Source of the DNA: Candidatus Nanopelagicaceae bacterium
GTDB taxonomy: Bacteria; Actinomycetota; Actinomycetes; Nanopelagicales; Nanopelagicaceae
Direction of reading: 5' to 3'
Length of the DNA stretch: 64,000 nucleotides
Assembly: GCA_947454735.1 (NCBI GenBank)
Contig: CANGLK010000004.1
Coordinates: 1-64,000 of the forward strand
Part shown: in pieces, positions 9,565-20,000 of the stretch
Position numbering within the stretch: position 1 is the stretch's first letter
Layout of the letters: the number at the start of each line of letters is the position of its first letter
The notes under the pieces: generated by a model
The model's input: the letters and a program-made list of their open reading frames with translations, nothing else
Told to the model about the DNA's origin: nothing
The model's database searches: none
Program-made: the position numbers and the translations under genes

Positions 9565-10422
9565 ACGCATTCTCCATAGTAACCAAGTGACTGCCCACTG
9601 AAATTTGTTCTTAAAGCGGTTAAGGTAAACAACATTGGAAAATTTTGCATCCTTGTCGAAGTTCCACTCCTGCAAATAGAACGGCTTGGGACAGACGATT
9701 TCCTCAGCTTTTGAAAAGTAAATTCCCCACCAAGAAAGCGTCGAGTTTGAGGCGACAATATATGTCGAACGAGCGATTTGAGAAAGGATGCTTAATGGGC
9801 CAGTTTCATTACTAATTTCTGCATTCTTTAAATTAAGTTTTTTTACAAGCAGATCCGCTGCAAAATTATCATCTGAAAAGACTGTTGTTGATTTTTCTTT
9901 CCCAATGATCTCCATCGCCTTATCAAAATATTCGAAATCCAATACGCCGATACCCTTAGAGGTTACATAATCACCTACTCTGAGGTGCAACGCGGTCCGA
10001 TGTTTTTCCGTCAAATCGCCACCAAAGGGAAATTGACCTTCTTTAAACAAACCAGACTTCCTTACTCGAGCCGTCGAAAATCGCCAGCCGGTAAAAAGAC
10101 TTTGGGTGCTAAAGTCTATTTGGCCGTCAGTTGATCCTATGTTTACAAGTTGCAGGTTGGAGCTAATTTCGAGGGGGACCTGAATTAGTTTCATCCACTT
10201 TTGCGTTCTAGCCCAGTTCATCCAATCAGGCCTCTTATTGTGAGTGTGCTCTATGGCGCCCAAATCTATCAAAATCCGTTTATTGGTGCTTTGGTGAATC
10301 TGGTGAGCTTCGCTTAAGCCAAAAAGTTGATTGCCGAGTCCTCCGGTAAGTCTAAAATAAACGGCATTTTCGGCATTTATTAGTTGTTGGAGTTGTTCTA
10401 GGGAATCAATTGAAACGATCAA
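9544..10422 (-). CDS. Alpha-1,2-fucosyltransferase-like (GT11) protein
   Basis: [41 protein letters not shown] motifs. Confidence 0.8.
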   Translation of the reverse strand: MIVSIDSLEQLQQLINAENAVYFRLTGGLGNQLFGLSEAHQIHQSTNKRILIDLGAIEHTHNKRPDWMNWARTQKWMKLIQVPLEISSNLQLVNIGSTDGQIDFSTQSLFTGWRFSTARVRKSGLFKEGQFPFGGDLTEKHRTALHLRVGDYVTSKGIGVLDFEYFDKAMEIIGKEKSTTVFSDDNFAADLLVKKLNLKNAEISNETGPLSILSQIARSTYIVASNSTLSWWGIYFSKAEEIVCPKPFYLQEWNFDKDAKFSNVVYLNRFKNKFQWAVTWLLWRMRSIHFRH

Positions 10423-12255
10423 TTACAGCCCCATCAATTTTGCTTGTTCTGCGAAATCTGGAACAGAAGATTTGATTTCTTCAAATGAACCCTTGGCCAA
10501 AATTTTTCCGTTGGACATGTAAATAACAGAATCTGCGTCGCGAACTGACGCAAGTCTATGAGCAATAAGAATCACTGTCGTCTGACCTTTGAGTTTACTA
10601 ATTGCCGTAGAGATTTCATCTTCCGTCTTACCGTCTAGTGCGGATGTCGCTTCGTCTAAGACAATAAGTTTTGGAGAAGTAAACATAGCTCTAGCAATTC
10701 CAAGTCTCTGTCTTTGACCACCACTAAGTCTGAATCCTTTATCTCCAAGTTCCGTTTCTAAGCCCTCAGGCAGACCTGAAATAACCTCGGTTAATTGCGC
10801 AATACTTAGAGCCCTGTTTATTTCTGGCAGAGTGGATAAATCCTTTTCATAACCGAATGCGATGTTTGAAATAACGTCACCCTTAAATATCTGAATATCT
10901 TGTGGGACGTAAGCAATTGCGCCTGGATTATCGTAAATACAAGAAGAAGGTTCGCTTCCAGAAATTGAAATTTGACCTTTTGTTGGCTTAATCGCACCAA
11001 GAATCAAGTCAGCAAGCGTTGTTTTGCCTGATCCAGAAGCGCCAACTATTGCGATTACTTCTCCTGCATTTATCGACAGGTCTATTGGTCCGATTTGGAA
11101 AGTATCCCCTGAGTGATATTGAAACTCCACACCTTTTAGAGACACGTCAGGCTCGAAATTCGGATGGTTGAACACGGGCTTTGACCCAATATTTGGTAAA
11201 TCTCCAGATTTTAAATTTCGAATGAGCTTAAGTGTGGTCTGAGCTCCGCCCAAATTGTTCTTGATGCTGATTAATCCTTGTTGCACACGCAAAACCGCAG
11301 GCGAAATTCGACTTCCCGCTGCCAGAAATACAGTCAAAGTCGCTATGGAATGCTTTGCGTCATATTGCATAAATTGAAAAGTCGAAACAAGTAATGCTCC
11401 AACAATGATAGAGCTTTCAATTACATACTTGCTTACACTCGGTAGGAAGCTCATTTTTGCAAGAATGGTGGATAGCTCAAACTTATTCTCAGATATCCGA
11501 TCGGCATAACTTTTTCTTAGCCCTTTTACATAGATTTCACGGTAAGAATTGAGAGATTCAAACAAGAGCTGATTTGTGTTTATGCTTATTTCTGCTTCTT
11601 TTTGCCCTAACACGCGAGCCTGTGTTTGCATTACTTTATAAAGTACGGCGGCAATGCTTCCGAAGAAGATCAAACTGAAAATTGCTATTTGAACGTCGAA
11701 AACAAAAAGCCCGGTACTCATGATTGCGAGTAAGGCGGTGTCTGCGATTAGATTTACGGTATTACCGACCACACCTAATGTAATAGCCGTTATTCCATTC
11801 GATATTGAATACATAGTCTGCTGAACTGGAAACCTCTGCAATGACGGCATATCTTGGGCGAAAAGATTCCTTACAATTTCTTGAGAGATAACAGCGGACC
11901 TTCTTGATATGAACAGCAAAGATTTTCTTGTGAGTGTCACCGAAATAATAGTTCGCGCAACAAGAATTAATGTTGCCGAAATTCCCAAGATGACGGTCTG
12001 TGTTTGAAAAGTAAATGATTGAAGATGTAAAATTCTCAGGAGAGAAGAAACTCGATTTCCAGGAGAACTAGATTGGATTCCCGTTATTGCAAGTGCGCCG
12101 ATAACGCCAATAAGTGCAACGCCAACCAAATCCAGCAATCCCACAATAACCTGAATCGCAACTACCAATCGAATTTTTCTTCGATCTTGCTTTGAAAAAA
12201 TGCGGAAGCTTTCGCCGAAGGTACTGCTTAACATCTTTTTCCACGCACTTTGCAT
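10423..12255 (-). CDS. ABC transporter, fused permease/ATPase (glycan/lipid exporter type)
   Basis: Walker A GASGSGKTT, signature LSGGQRQRLGIARA, Walker B LIVLDEATSAL; N-terminal TMs. Confidence 0.9.
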   Translation of the reverse strand: MQSAWKKMLSSTFGESFRIFSKQDRRKIRLVVAIQVIVGLLDLVGVALIGVIGALAITGIQSSSPGNRVSSLLRILHLQSFTFQTQTVILGISATLILVARTIISVTLTRKSLLFISRRSAVISQEIVRNLFAQDMPSLQRFPVQQTMYSISNGITAITLGVVGNTVNLIADTALLAIMSTGLFVFDVQIAIFSLIFFGSIAAVLYKVMQTQARVLGQKEAEISINTNQLLFESLNSYREIYVKGLRKSYADRISENKFELSTILAKMSFLPSVSKYVIESSIIVGALLVSTFQFMQYDAKHSIATLTVFLAAGSRISPAVLRVQQGLISIKNNLGGAQTTLKLIRNLKSGDLPNIGSKPVFNHPNFEPDVSLKGVEFQYHSGDTFQIGPIDLSINAGEVIAIVGASGSGKTTLADLILGAIKPTKGQISISGSEPSSCIYDNPGAIAYVPQDIQIFKGDVISNIAFGYEKDLSTLPEINRALSIAQLTEVISGLPEGLETELGDKGFRLSGGQRQRLGIARAMFTSPKLIVLDEATSALDGKTEDEISTAISKLKGQTTVILIAHRLASVRDADSVIYMSNGKILAKGSFEEIKSSVPDFAEQAKLMGL

Positions 12256-12279
12256 TGAATGATTCTAGGCTATTTGTAT

Positions 12280-13230
12280 CTATTCCCAGATACTTTGGTG
12301 GCAAGTCCAGGATGGTGGAAGTAAATCACGTGGTTCTTCCATGCCTTTAAACCAAGGTTTCGGGGCATGTATTTCGGTGCCTTCTTGGATACTTAAGAAA
12401 GCTCCCCACCAACTAAATGATGAATTGGCGATTACGTAGCCATATCCCAGGCGCATTGCTTGGAGCGTAGCGGCAGGGGATTTATCAATTTCCTCAATCG
12501 GGCGAACCTTGTCTACTAATTCGCTTGGAATGCATTTAACTGCACTTTCTAAATCATCGCTAAATAACCAAATTTTGCCGTATTTGCCACTGGCGAAAAG
12601 AGTAGGAATAACTTGGCTGTAGTAGTCGGCCGAAAGTAATCCGAAATTGTCCTCAAGACGATAATCACCTCGTCTTATGTGCACCACTAGGGGTTTTTCA
12701 ATACTCGCAAGGGACCGTAAGTCACGAAGTTCGACTGGGTCACCGCCTGCTAATTCCAGATTTCTTAGTACTTCAACACATTCAGGCCGGTGATTGAAAA
12801 ATCTATACGACTGAAAGTAACCAATTACTAGAGCCCCTTTCTTGGCAATATTAAAACTTGAATCAAATCCTAAATTTGAAGGTGAAATTACTCTTACCAA
12901 GTTGTGAATAAGAAGAGAAGATAACGCCGAGATGGCCAATTTCTTGCACATCTTAAGAATTTTGATTTGAAATGAATTGCTGGTTTTTAAAGAAATTCTT
13001 AGCGAGTAACCGAGTGCTCTATTGATTACTGATGACCAGGAATTATGCAACGTAGCATTTGGAATACGAAATTCTAAGAGATCTGGGACTCCTTCCGTAG
13101 TTCTTGGTTTTCCCAGTCGAGTCTCAAGTTCCACTTTTGTAACGTTTGCTTCACTGTGGCTCAAAGCAGCTGCAAATTGAAATAGTTGATTTCCAAGACC
13201 ACCAGTGAGTACGAATCGGGAATTTTTCAA
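12280..13230 (-). CDS. Alpha-1,2-fucosyltransferase-like (GT11) protein
   Basis: FVLTGGLGNQLFQFAAALS, VVHIRRGDYR, IANSSFSWWGAFLS. Confidence 0.85.
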   Translation of the reverse strand: MKNSRFVLTGGLGNQLFQFAAALSHSEANVTKVELETRLGKPRTTEGVPDLLEFRIPNATLHNSWSSVINRALGYSLRISLKTSNSFQIKILKMCKKLAISALSSLLIHNLVRVISPSNLGFDSSFNIAKKGALVIGYFQSYRFFNHRPECVEVLRNLELAGGDPVELRDLRSLASIEKPLVVHIRRGDYRLEDNFGLLSADYYSQVIPTLFASGKYGKIWLFSDDLESAVKCIPSELVDKVRPIEEIDKSPAATLQAMRLGYGYVIANSSFSWWGAFLSIQEGTEIHAPKPWFKGMEEPRDLLPPSWTCHQSIWE

Positions 13231-14132
13231 GGTTTAACCACCTGCCATTTAATTTTGTTCAAAATTCTTTTGGCAATTCTCTTTTTAGTACTTAATGTGA
13301 TCTTCTTTGTAAAGAAGAATTTCATTATGTTCTTCATTAACGTAGGCAGATATAAACGGCTAGTTACTAAGATTCTGGCAGCTACGGTTTCGAAGGCGTC
13401 AGATGTTTCACTACTTTCCGACCTAAATTCATCCAAAACAAAATCAAATGCGTTATCTAAACTCATAATCTTCTTCTTGTTATTTGTAAGTTGGTTTACA
13501 TTGTTTGTTAAATATGTATATAGATTCTGCGATACAAATTCGATTGTTCTCGTAGAAGATAATGCCCGAAGCAGGAAGATTTGATCTTCAGCCATAGATA
13601 TTTCCGGAAATTTCACGTCGGTTATGGAGTCAGTCTTGAATATATATCGCCACAAACCTGGGCCAGCGGTGAATAATTCAGACAATTGAATCTGTTGTGT
13701 TCGGTCGGTAAATTCTTGTGTAGCTCCAGTAATAATGTTTCTGGTTCCGTAACCACCCCTAATGATGGTCTTCCCATTTGCATGTGAAGCTACTATTTCA
13801 AGTGCTCTTCTTGCATTTGGGATGTCGTCTGAATCCCAAAACGCTACCCACTCTGTAGTGACTTTCTCAATTCCAACATTGCGCGCACCACCAGGGTTTT
13901 TAGATGATGATTCGAGAATTTCAAGATTTGACGATTCCAGCTTTCTTAGAGTTTGACGGAATTCTTGTGAAGTCTCCGGTTTTAGACAGTCAAAAACTAT
14001 AATCACTTTCAGGGTGCTTAGTATTTCAGCAGAGAGCCACAACATTAAAACGTGCAAAGAAGGTGCTTTACCGCCGAGAGGAATAATCGCGGTGAGCATA
14101 GGTCTAGAACTAGTTGTGCTTACACCTGGCAT
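13227..14132 (-). CDS. Glycosyltransferase family 2
   Basis: SKNPGGARNVGIEKVTTEWVAFWDSDDIPN. Confidence 0.8.
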   Translation of the reverse strand: MPGVSTTSSRPMLTAIIPLGGKAPSLHVLMLWLSAEILSTLKVIIVFDCLKPETSQEFRQTLRKLESSNLEILESSSKNPGGARNVGIEKVTTEWVAFWDSDDIPNARRALEIVASHANGKTIIRGGYGTRNIITGATQEFTDRTQQIQLSELFTAGPGLWRYIFKTDSITDVKFPEISMAEDQIFLLRALSSTRTIEFVSQNLYTYLTNNVNQLTNNKKKIMSLDNAFDFVLDEFRSESSETSDAFETVAARILVTSRLYLPTLMKNIMKFFFTKKITLSTKKRIAKRILNKIKWQVVKP

Positions 14133-14154
14133 GGTTCAACGATACAGTAGTGCC

Positions 14155-15030
14155 ATGTCTTTAAAGGGTGCCATCTGTTTTTTAGCAATTAACGAAATCG
14201 AGGAATTGCCTCTCTTAGCGGTGAAATCGGCACTTTCTGAGTCCTCCTTAGACATATATATAGGCTATACACGCATATCTGATATTCAAGATTTGTTAAT
14301 CAATGATCGCGTACATGCGGTTGATTTATCTAATAATTTCACGTCTAAGGAAGTTCCTGTTCAGTACATGGATTTCTCGACTTCCGAGTTCTATCGAATA
14401 GTGCAACTCAAATGGGCGCTTTTCGAATTATTACTCCCCCAGTTTGATTTCCTTATTTATTCAGACATTGATGTCATTTGGCTTAGGGATGCCGGCACAT
14501 ATGTGCTTGACGCGTTCCAAGAATGTCCTGAGTTAAATTTCTTAGTGCAGGGTTTCACTGAAAAAGTTGGACAAGAATTGCTATGTATGGGATTCGCAGC
14601 AATGCGAAATAATCTAGAAACAGTCAATTTCATTCATAGTTGCCGAAAATTGCACACCGATGAATATCTTTCTAACAAGTTCGTAGGTGATGATGAAATA
14701 GTTACTAGTCAATACCACAACTTATCGAGGCCGAATTCGATAAGAGAACTGCCTCATATGTATTTCCCTGTAGGTCGAATGTTGAACCTTTATTCAACGA
14801 AGCCCGTTTTTCCGGGACTAGCAGCGCCGGAACCATATATTTTTCACTTAAATTATGTTGTTGGTTTATCAAACAAGCGGTTAATGTTGAGATTATTGAG
14901 AAATCTTAAACCCGTCAAATCCACGTTAAGAAACTCTTCATTTTCAAATTGGTATCTTTTACTTATCTTGAAGAGGGCTCGCTTTTTGCTCGGTTCTTTG
15001 AAAAAGAAACTTTCTTTGGATCGCCCGTAG
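14155..15030 (+). CDS. Nucleotide-diphospho-sugar transferase-like protein
   Basis: LLLPQFDFLIYSDIDVIWLRDA motif; start trimmed from 14014 to avoid overlap with the divergent gene. Confidence 0.6.
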   Translation: MSLKGAICFLAINEIEELPLLAVKSALSESSLDIYIGYTRISDIQDLLINDRVHAVDLSNNFTSKEVPVQYMDFSTSEFYRIVQLKWALFELLLPQFDFLIYSDIDVIWLRDAGTYVLDAFQECPELNFLVQGFTEKVGQELLCMGFAAMRNNLETVNFIHSCRKLHTDEYLSNKFVGDDEIVTSQYHNLSRPNSIRELPHMYFPVGRMLNLYSTKPVFPGLAAPEPYIFHLNYVVGLSNKRLMLRLLRNLKPVKSTLRNSSFSNWYLLLILKRARFLLGSLKKKLSLDRP

Positions 15031-15729
15031 GTAACTTTTCACCTGAAGCCACACGTAAGATATGTAGAAGCCTGGAAGCTTAAATGTTGCCTGGACTCCC
15101 AAGTGCGGAATGTGGCTGCGTCTAATGTACAAAGCATCGCCCCAGCCAAATGGCGTTAACCTGGTAACTTTTCTTGTGAATCCATATTCATCCAGGAATC
15201 GATCCATTTCATCCATCAATGCGCAGCCTTTGTAAACTTCCTTCTTGTTGATTTCTGTGCATATCCAATTTATATTCTGTAGCCCGTTTTTAAATCCTTT
15301 TAGCGCTCTAAGTTCAACACCTTGAATGTCTAATGCTAAGTAGTCATGATTTTCGGGTAGATTCAAATCATCTAATGTCACTGTTTTTACAGGTATTTCT
15401 GCCGAAAAATGAATTTCGGGATGAACTTTTGAGTGTGTACCGAATTCAAGAAGTGATGTTGATTCCGAATTTGATGAAACGTGAAGGGTTAATTCTTCGC
15501 CCGAAGAATCCCATATGGCCGCTTGAATGACCCGATCGCCAAGCTCTGATGTTACTCCTTTTAAGCGAGCTGCTAAAGCTGGTTGAGCTTCTATCCAGAT
15601 AACTTGACCCCAACTGTTCGACTTGTATTCTGAATTCTCTTCCCCTAAATGGCCACCTACATGGATGATTCCTTTGGGACGAACACCCCACACGAGTGAC
15701 TGTTCTCTTATGGAAATAAGCATGAGCAA
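14959..15729 (-). CDS. FkbM family methyltransferase
   Basis: GIIHVGGHLGEENSEYKS..VIWIEAQPALAARLK..VKTVTLDDL..YLALDIQGVELRALKGF. Confidence 0.8.
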   Translation of the reverse strand: MLMLISIREQSLVWGVRPKGIIHVGGHLGEENSEYKSNSWGQVIWIEAQPALAARLKGVTSELGDRVIQAAIWDSSGEELTLHVSSNSESTSLLEFGTHSKVHPEIHFSAEIPVKTVTLDDLNLPENHDYLALDIQGVELRALKGFKNGLQNINWICTEINKKEVYKGCALMDEMDRFLDEYGFTRKVTRLTPFGWGDALYIRRSHIPHLGVQATFKLPGFYISYVWLQVKSYLRAIQRKFLFQRTEQKASPLQDK

Positions 15730-15744
15730 TAGTATCCTTGCGAA

Positions 15745-16626
15745 GTGGAAGCTGAGAGACCTTCAAGATTTTATGTGGCAAAAGTATACTTGCGTCGAAT
15801 AATTAGATGGAGACGCAATTCTTTTCCATATATATCTGGTGATGCCTTCGCCGATTTGGCGGATTTTGTCTATAAACCACCCAAATTCCGATCTTTTAGA
15901 CGTCAACGGATTCCAATCGAGAATGCAGCGACTATTTTCTGTAGAAGTGAAGATTTGTCGGAGATGCTCTCCTTGCATGGAAGATCTATGACTGCTTCAG
16001 TGATCATTTGCGGAAATAGTGACTATGAGTTCCACAAATTGCCAGAGAATATGCCTTCGTCGGTTACTTCTCTATTTCTACAAAATTCATTCATTTCAGA
16101 TGGAACATTCATTAATTCCATTCCCATCGGTCTTGAAAATTTGAGGTGGGGAGTTAATGGAAATCCGCGACTTTTGTGGCGAATGAGTCGCAAGGCAGGC
16201 AATAGAGTGTTGTTCGGACCTTTTGGGAAGACTCACCACACTCGTTTAGAAGTCGCGAATATGTTTTCAAAATCTGGCCAAGTTTGGAATTTTCTTGAAT
16301 CTCGTCGGATTTCTCCTATTAAATACGCTTGGATAGCGCGCCAATATAGGTTCATAGCTGCAGTACGCGGAAATGGAGTAGACACTCACAGACACTGGGA
16401 GTCGCTCTATCGAGGAATTACTCCAATTGTTTACAGTGATTCATGGAGCACGTCGATGGTCTCGCAAGGGATACCTTTCCAACTTGTGACATCTTGGGAT
16501 CCTTCTGAAATCAATCTGATAGTACAGAAAGAACCATTGAAGATTAAACCAAAGGATTTGCCTGTTCTGTGGATGCCCTACTGGGCAGAAAAAATCAGAG
16601 CGGCGGTTAAGGTATCAAAAAGCTAG
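15745..16626 (+). CDS. Putative exostosin/glycosyltransferase-like protein
   Basis: FIAAVRGNGVDTHRHWESLYRGITPIVYSDSW resembles C-terminal exostosin-type motif. Confidence 0.5.
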   Translation: MEAERPSRFYVAKVYLRRIIRWRRNSFPYISGDAFADLADFVYKPPKFRSFRRQRIPIENAATIFCRSEDLSEMLSLHGRSMTASVIICGNSDYEFHKLPENMPSSVTSLFLQNSFISDGTFINSIPIGLENLRWGVNGNPRLLWRMSRKAGNRVLFGPFGKTHHTRLEVANMFSKSGQVWNFLESRRISPIKYAWIARQYRFIAAVRGNGVDTHRHWESLYRGITPIVYSDSWSTSMVSQGIPFQLVTSWDPSEINLIVQKEPLKIKPKDLPVLWMPYWAEKIRAAVKVSKS

Positions 16627-16636
16627 TTCCTATAAA

Positions 16637-17452
16637 TTAAAATGCAGATCCTGTTGCTCCAAAATAGCTGGATTCAACAAAGGAACCGTCGCGGAATCCG
16701 TCTTCAGCTTTCAAATAATTAATCTCAAGTTCAAGTTTGTCTGCTAGTACGCTTAATGCAATCTGCTCACTGATTCGCAGGAGTGAGTCTTTATACTCGG
16801 CGAAGTAAACTTCAAAGTTGCAAATTTGATTGATCGAATCCATGACATCACGAATTAATTCTGAATCAAGATTGGTTGTTTGATAACCCCCCCAATATAT
16901 GAATGATGTATTTTTCATTGAAATTTCATTGCCAAAATTCCAATGAGGGTTTCTAGATAAATCCCGATATGGCTCTCGATCTGAAAAATCAAATTCTTTA
17001 ACAAAATATGTGATGTCCTTAAGTGGCGGTATTTTTCCGTTCCAACGTAAATCTGCATCCATAAAGAACTCATTTTCCGCCTGCATGGAAAGCACAAGAT
17101 CTAGTTTTAGTTCCTGCCATGTTGACGAATCTGAATTCACGCGTTCGACTTTGACTACACCTTTTTTGATTAAACGCTTTAAAGACTTCTTGACTACAAT
17201 TTCTGTAAAATTGTCTACGTGTATCACGGCTTTACATTTCCGATTATGGAAAAAGAAGCTTTCCAAGCATATTTTTGCTATTTTGGCATAAATAGGTTTC
17301 TTGACGACTAGTAAGTTTGCAACAAGCTCAAAATCTGAACTATTTGAGTTTTTTAGCAATTGATACTTATATGACTGAAGTTGGGTTATCAGATTACGAG
17401 CAGTCCTACGAAGTAATCTAACAGGGAAGCGAACAAAACCTCGTAACGTCAT
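16637..17452 (-). CDS. Hypothetical glycosyltransferase-like protein
   Basis: ORF in glycan locus; NEFFMDADLRW DxD-like motif. Confidence 0.4.
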   Translation of the reverse strand: MTLRGFVRFPVRLLRRTARNLITQLQSYKYQLLKNSNSSDFELVANLLVVKKPIYAKIAKICLESFFFHNRKCKAVIHVDNFTEIVVKKSLKRLIKKGVVKVERVNSDSSTWQELKLDLVLSMQAENEFFMDADLRWNGKIPPLKDITYFVKEFDFSDREPYRDLSRNPHWNFGNEISMKNTSFIYWGGYQTTNLDSELIRDVMDSINQICNFEVYFAEYKDSLLRISEQIALSVLADKLELEINYLKAEDGFRDGSFVESSYFGATGSAF

Positions 17453-17463
17453 ATCTAATCTTA

Positions 17464-18171
17464 ATGCATAATTACTCCATGAAAGCTTATGTCATTAACT
17501 TGGATTCAAGGTCGGATCGATGGAATTCCGTCCTTGCACAGGAAAAGAACTTAGCTCTCCCTTTAGTCCGAGTTCCTGCTGTGTCCACTAATGAGGTCTC
17601 CTCATCGGAATTTACAACATTGGCTGTCAATGCCACTTGGGGATCGCATCAACGAGCAATGAGACTCTTCTTGGCTAGTAACGATGAATATGGACTCATT
17701 CTTGAAGATGATTTCATTTTAAGTCCGTCGTGGTCCAAAACCACTTTAGACAGATTCCAGACACTCGGATGCGATTTCCTACAAGTTGGTTACCTGATAA
17801 CTACTCCACTTGATTTGATAGAAATTAAACTCAAGTCAACGGTCGATCTTGCATTGAAATTACTAAATAAATTGACTTCAATGGGGTTAATTCCTAAGTC
17901 TTGGTTTGGAGATAGGCTACTTGTTATGGAGCAAGATAACGTTCCATTTAGTTTTGTTTGCAATGACATTCGGCCTGGAGCGCATGGATATATAGTGTCG
18001 AGAAGGTTTGCGATGGCATCTCAACAGTTCAATAATCCAGTTATTTTAAGTACAGATGCACTATTCATGGCATTGGGTTGGATGAGAACTTTTAAATTTA
18101 TGCGCATCAGAAAAAGTGTCATATCTCAAAGTGACTCAGCCACGTCAATCACAGAGAGATTTCTTTCTTAA
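17464..18171 (+). CDS. Glycosyltransferase family 25
   Basis: KAYVINLDSRSDRW..VPAV..GSHQRAMRLFL..YGLILEDDFI..GAHGYIVSR. Confidence 0.75.
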   Translation: MHNYSMKAYVINLDSRSDRWNSVLAQEKNLALPLVRVPAVSTNEVSSSEFTTLAVNATWGSHQRAMRLFLASNDEYGLILEDDFILSPSWSKTTLDRFQTLGCDFLQVGYLITTPLDLIEIKLKSTVDLALKLLNKLTSMGLIPKSWFGDRLLVMEQDNVPFSFVCNDIRPGAHGYIVSRRFAMASQQFNNPVILSTDALFMALGWMRTFKFMRIRKSVISQSDSATSITERFLS

Positions 18172-19019
18172 AGATTTTGTAAGAAGGCGTTTTCGTATGC
18201 ACTCACTCCATTTATGTTCAATTTATTGGCGAAATCACTCTGCATATTGAGGTTCCAATGCTGCGGTAAGTACGCTGGAAAACCTCTGCGTGAGACTAAA
18301 AAAGCGCCCCACCAAGATAGTGTTGAGTTCACGCCAATAAATCTTGTGGCATTTGTAAATATTACTAAGGTTTCCCAAGCTGTCGATTCTTCCGGTGATA
18401 TGACGTAATCTGCTTGAAAGCCTAAGAATTCACTTATCTCTGTCTTAGCGCCATTTGTACATATGACTATTGGTAATTCGGGATCAAGAAGTCGTTTATA
18501 GGATGCTGAATCGATAACTCCAAAACTTGACCCTACATAATCCCCAAGTCTCAGGTGTATGACTTGATATTCAGGAAATTTCGTTTTGAATTCTTTCAAG
18601 AAAAGACTCTTATTTTCAACTTTATCTAATGCATTTGATAGCATCATGTTTATTGAAGATTCATTAGCTAAGACAAATTTTGATTCCTGAAAGTACCCTC
18701 GGATAATGCTCCGTCGATGGAGTGTTCCTTCTCCTTCTGTACCTATGCGAAGTGCAAAACAAAAGCATGCGTACGGCCATCTAGCAAATCTTCTAATCCA
18801 ATCAAGGAACTTTAAAACTGCACCTAGGAGGTTGGATTGACTGAAGTGCACGTACTTGGATTCAAGAAAGTTTGCAGTTTCGAGTTCCTCTGCCCCAATT
18901 TCGCTGTGGTACTTGTCCCAAAAAATTGAAACTCTTTTATCCGATTTAATCGAGAATCCATACGCGTAGGCCCAAATAAACAGGTTATTGCCTAGTCGCC
19001 CCGCAGATTGAATTTTCAT
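18168..19019 (-). CDS. Alpha-1,2-fucosyltransferase-like (GT11) protein
   Basis: [40 protein letters not shown]. Confidence 0.75.
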   Translation of the reverse strand: MKIQSAGRLGNNLFIWAYAYGFSIKSDKRVSIFWDKYHSEIGAEELETANFLESKYVHFSQSNLLGAVLKFLDWIRRFARWPYACFCFALRIGTEGEGTLHRRSIIRGYFQESKFVLANESSINMMLSNALDKVENKSLFLKEFKTKFPEYQVIHLRLGDYVGSSFGVIDSASYKRLLDPELPIVICTNGAKTEISEFLGFQADYVISPEESTAWETLVIFTNATRFIGVNSTLSWWGAFLVSRRGFPAYLPQHWNLNMQSDFANKLNINGVSAYENAFLQNL

Positions 19020-19948
19020 TTTACGCGAGTTTTGAACTCCTCAATTGTCCGCTGCAATCCGTCTAGCAAATCAATTTTTGGTTCCCAATCGAGTACCGAT
19101 TTAGCCTTTGAAGTGTCTGGTTTGCGCTGTTTTGGGTCATCTTGAGGTAAGTCATGAAATGTAATCTTAGATTTTGACCCTGTAAGTTCTATTACATTCT
19201 GAGCAAGTTCCAACATCGTGAACTCAGTTGGGTTTCCTAAATTAATAGGTCCTGTAACTGAAGAATCAGAAAACATTAATTTGACGAATCCGTCAATCAG
19301 ATCTGAGACATAGCAAAACGATCTTGTTTGGCTTCCATCACCGTAAATAGTAATCGACTCATTCTTGAGTGCTTGAACTATAAAATTGCTGACTACGCGC
19401 CCATCGGTCAAACTCATACGTGGTCCGTAGGTGTTAAAAATTCTCGCTACTTTAATTTCAGTTCCATATTGACGGTGAAAATCGAAAAATAAAGTCTCTG
19501 CAGAACGCTTACCTTCGTCATAGCAGGCTCGTATTCCAATTGGATTCACATTTCCCCAGTATGACTCGACTTGTGGCGAAACAGATGGATCTCCATACAC
19601 TTCACTAGTAGAAGCTTGAAAAACCGGTACCTTAAGTCGATTTGCAAGATCTAAAACGTTGATCGCACCAAGAACACTAGTTTTAATTGTTTGAACAGGG
19701 AACTTTTGATAATGAACAGGCGAAGCCGGGCAGGCTAAGTTCATGATTGCATCAACTTCAAAATTGAGAGGAGAAGTTACATCCTGGCGAATGAATTCAA
19801 AATTGGGATGGGAAATGACATCGGTGAGCTTTTTCTTCTCCCCTGTGTACAAGTTATCCAAAGCAATAACTTCATGACCTAACAGAATGAGGCGCTCACA
19901 TAAATGCGAGCCAAGAAATCCAGCGCCACCTGTAACTAAAATTCTCAA
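19016..19948 (-). CDS. UDP-glucuronate decarboxylase-like NAD-dependent epimerase/dehydratase
   Basis: [45 protein letters not shown]. Confidence 0.85.
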   Translation of the reverse strand: MRILVTGGAGFLGSHLCERLILLGHEVIALDNLYTGEKKKLTDVISHPNFEFIRQDVTSPLNFEVDAIMNLACPASPVHYQKFPVQTIKTSVLGAINVLDLANRLKVPVFQASTSEVYGDPSVSPQVESYWGNVNPIGIRACYDEGKRSAETLFFDFHRQYGTEIKVARIFNTYGPRMSLTDGRVVSNFIVQALKNESITIYGDGSQTRSFCYVSDLIDGFVKLMFSDSSVTGPINLGNPTEFTMLELAQNVIELTGSKSKITFHDLPQDDPKQRKPDTSKAKSVLDWEPKIDLLDGLQRTIEEFKTRVK

Positions 19949-20000
19949 AATTGCCCACTTCCCCTCGATTATTCAAAGTATATAGCACTCTATATTTCAA

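Noticed and set aside
16887-16893. C7 homopolymer inside a glycan gene as a phase-variation tract
   Set aside because: Only seven bases and the ORF is intact; too short to argue without strain data
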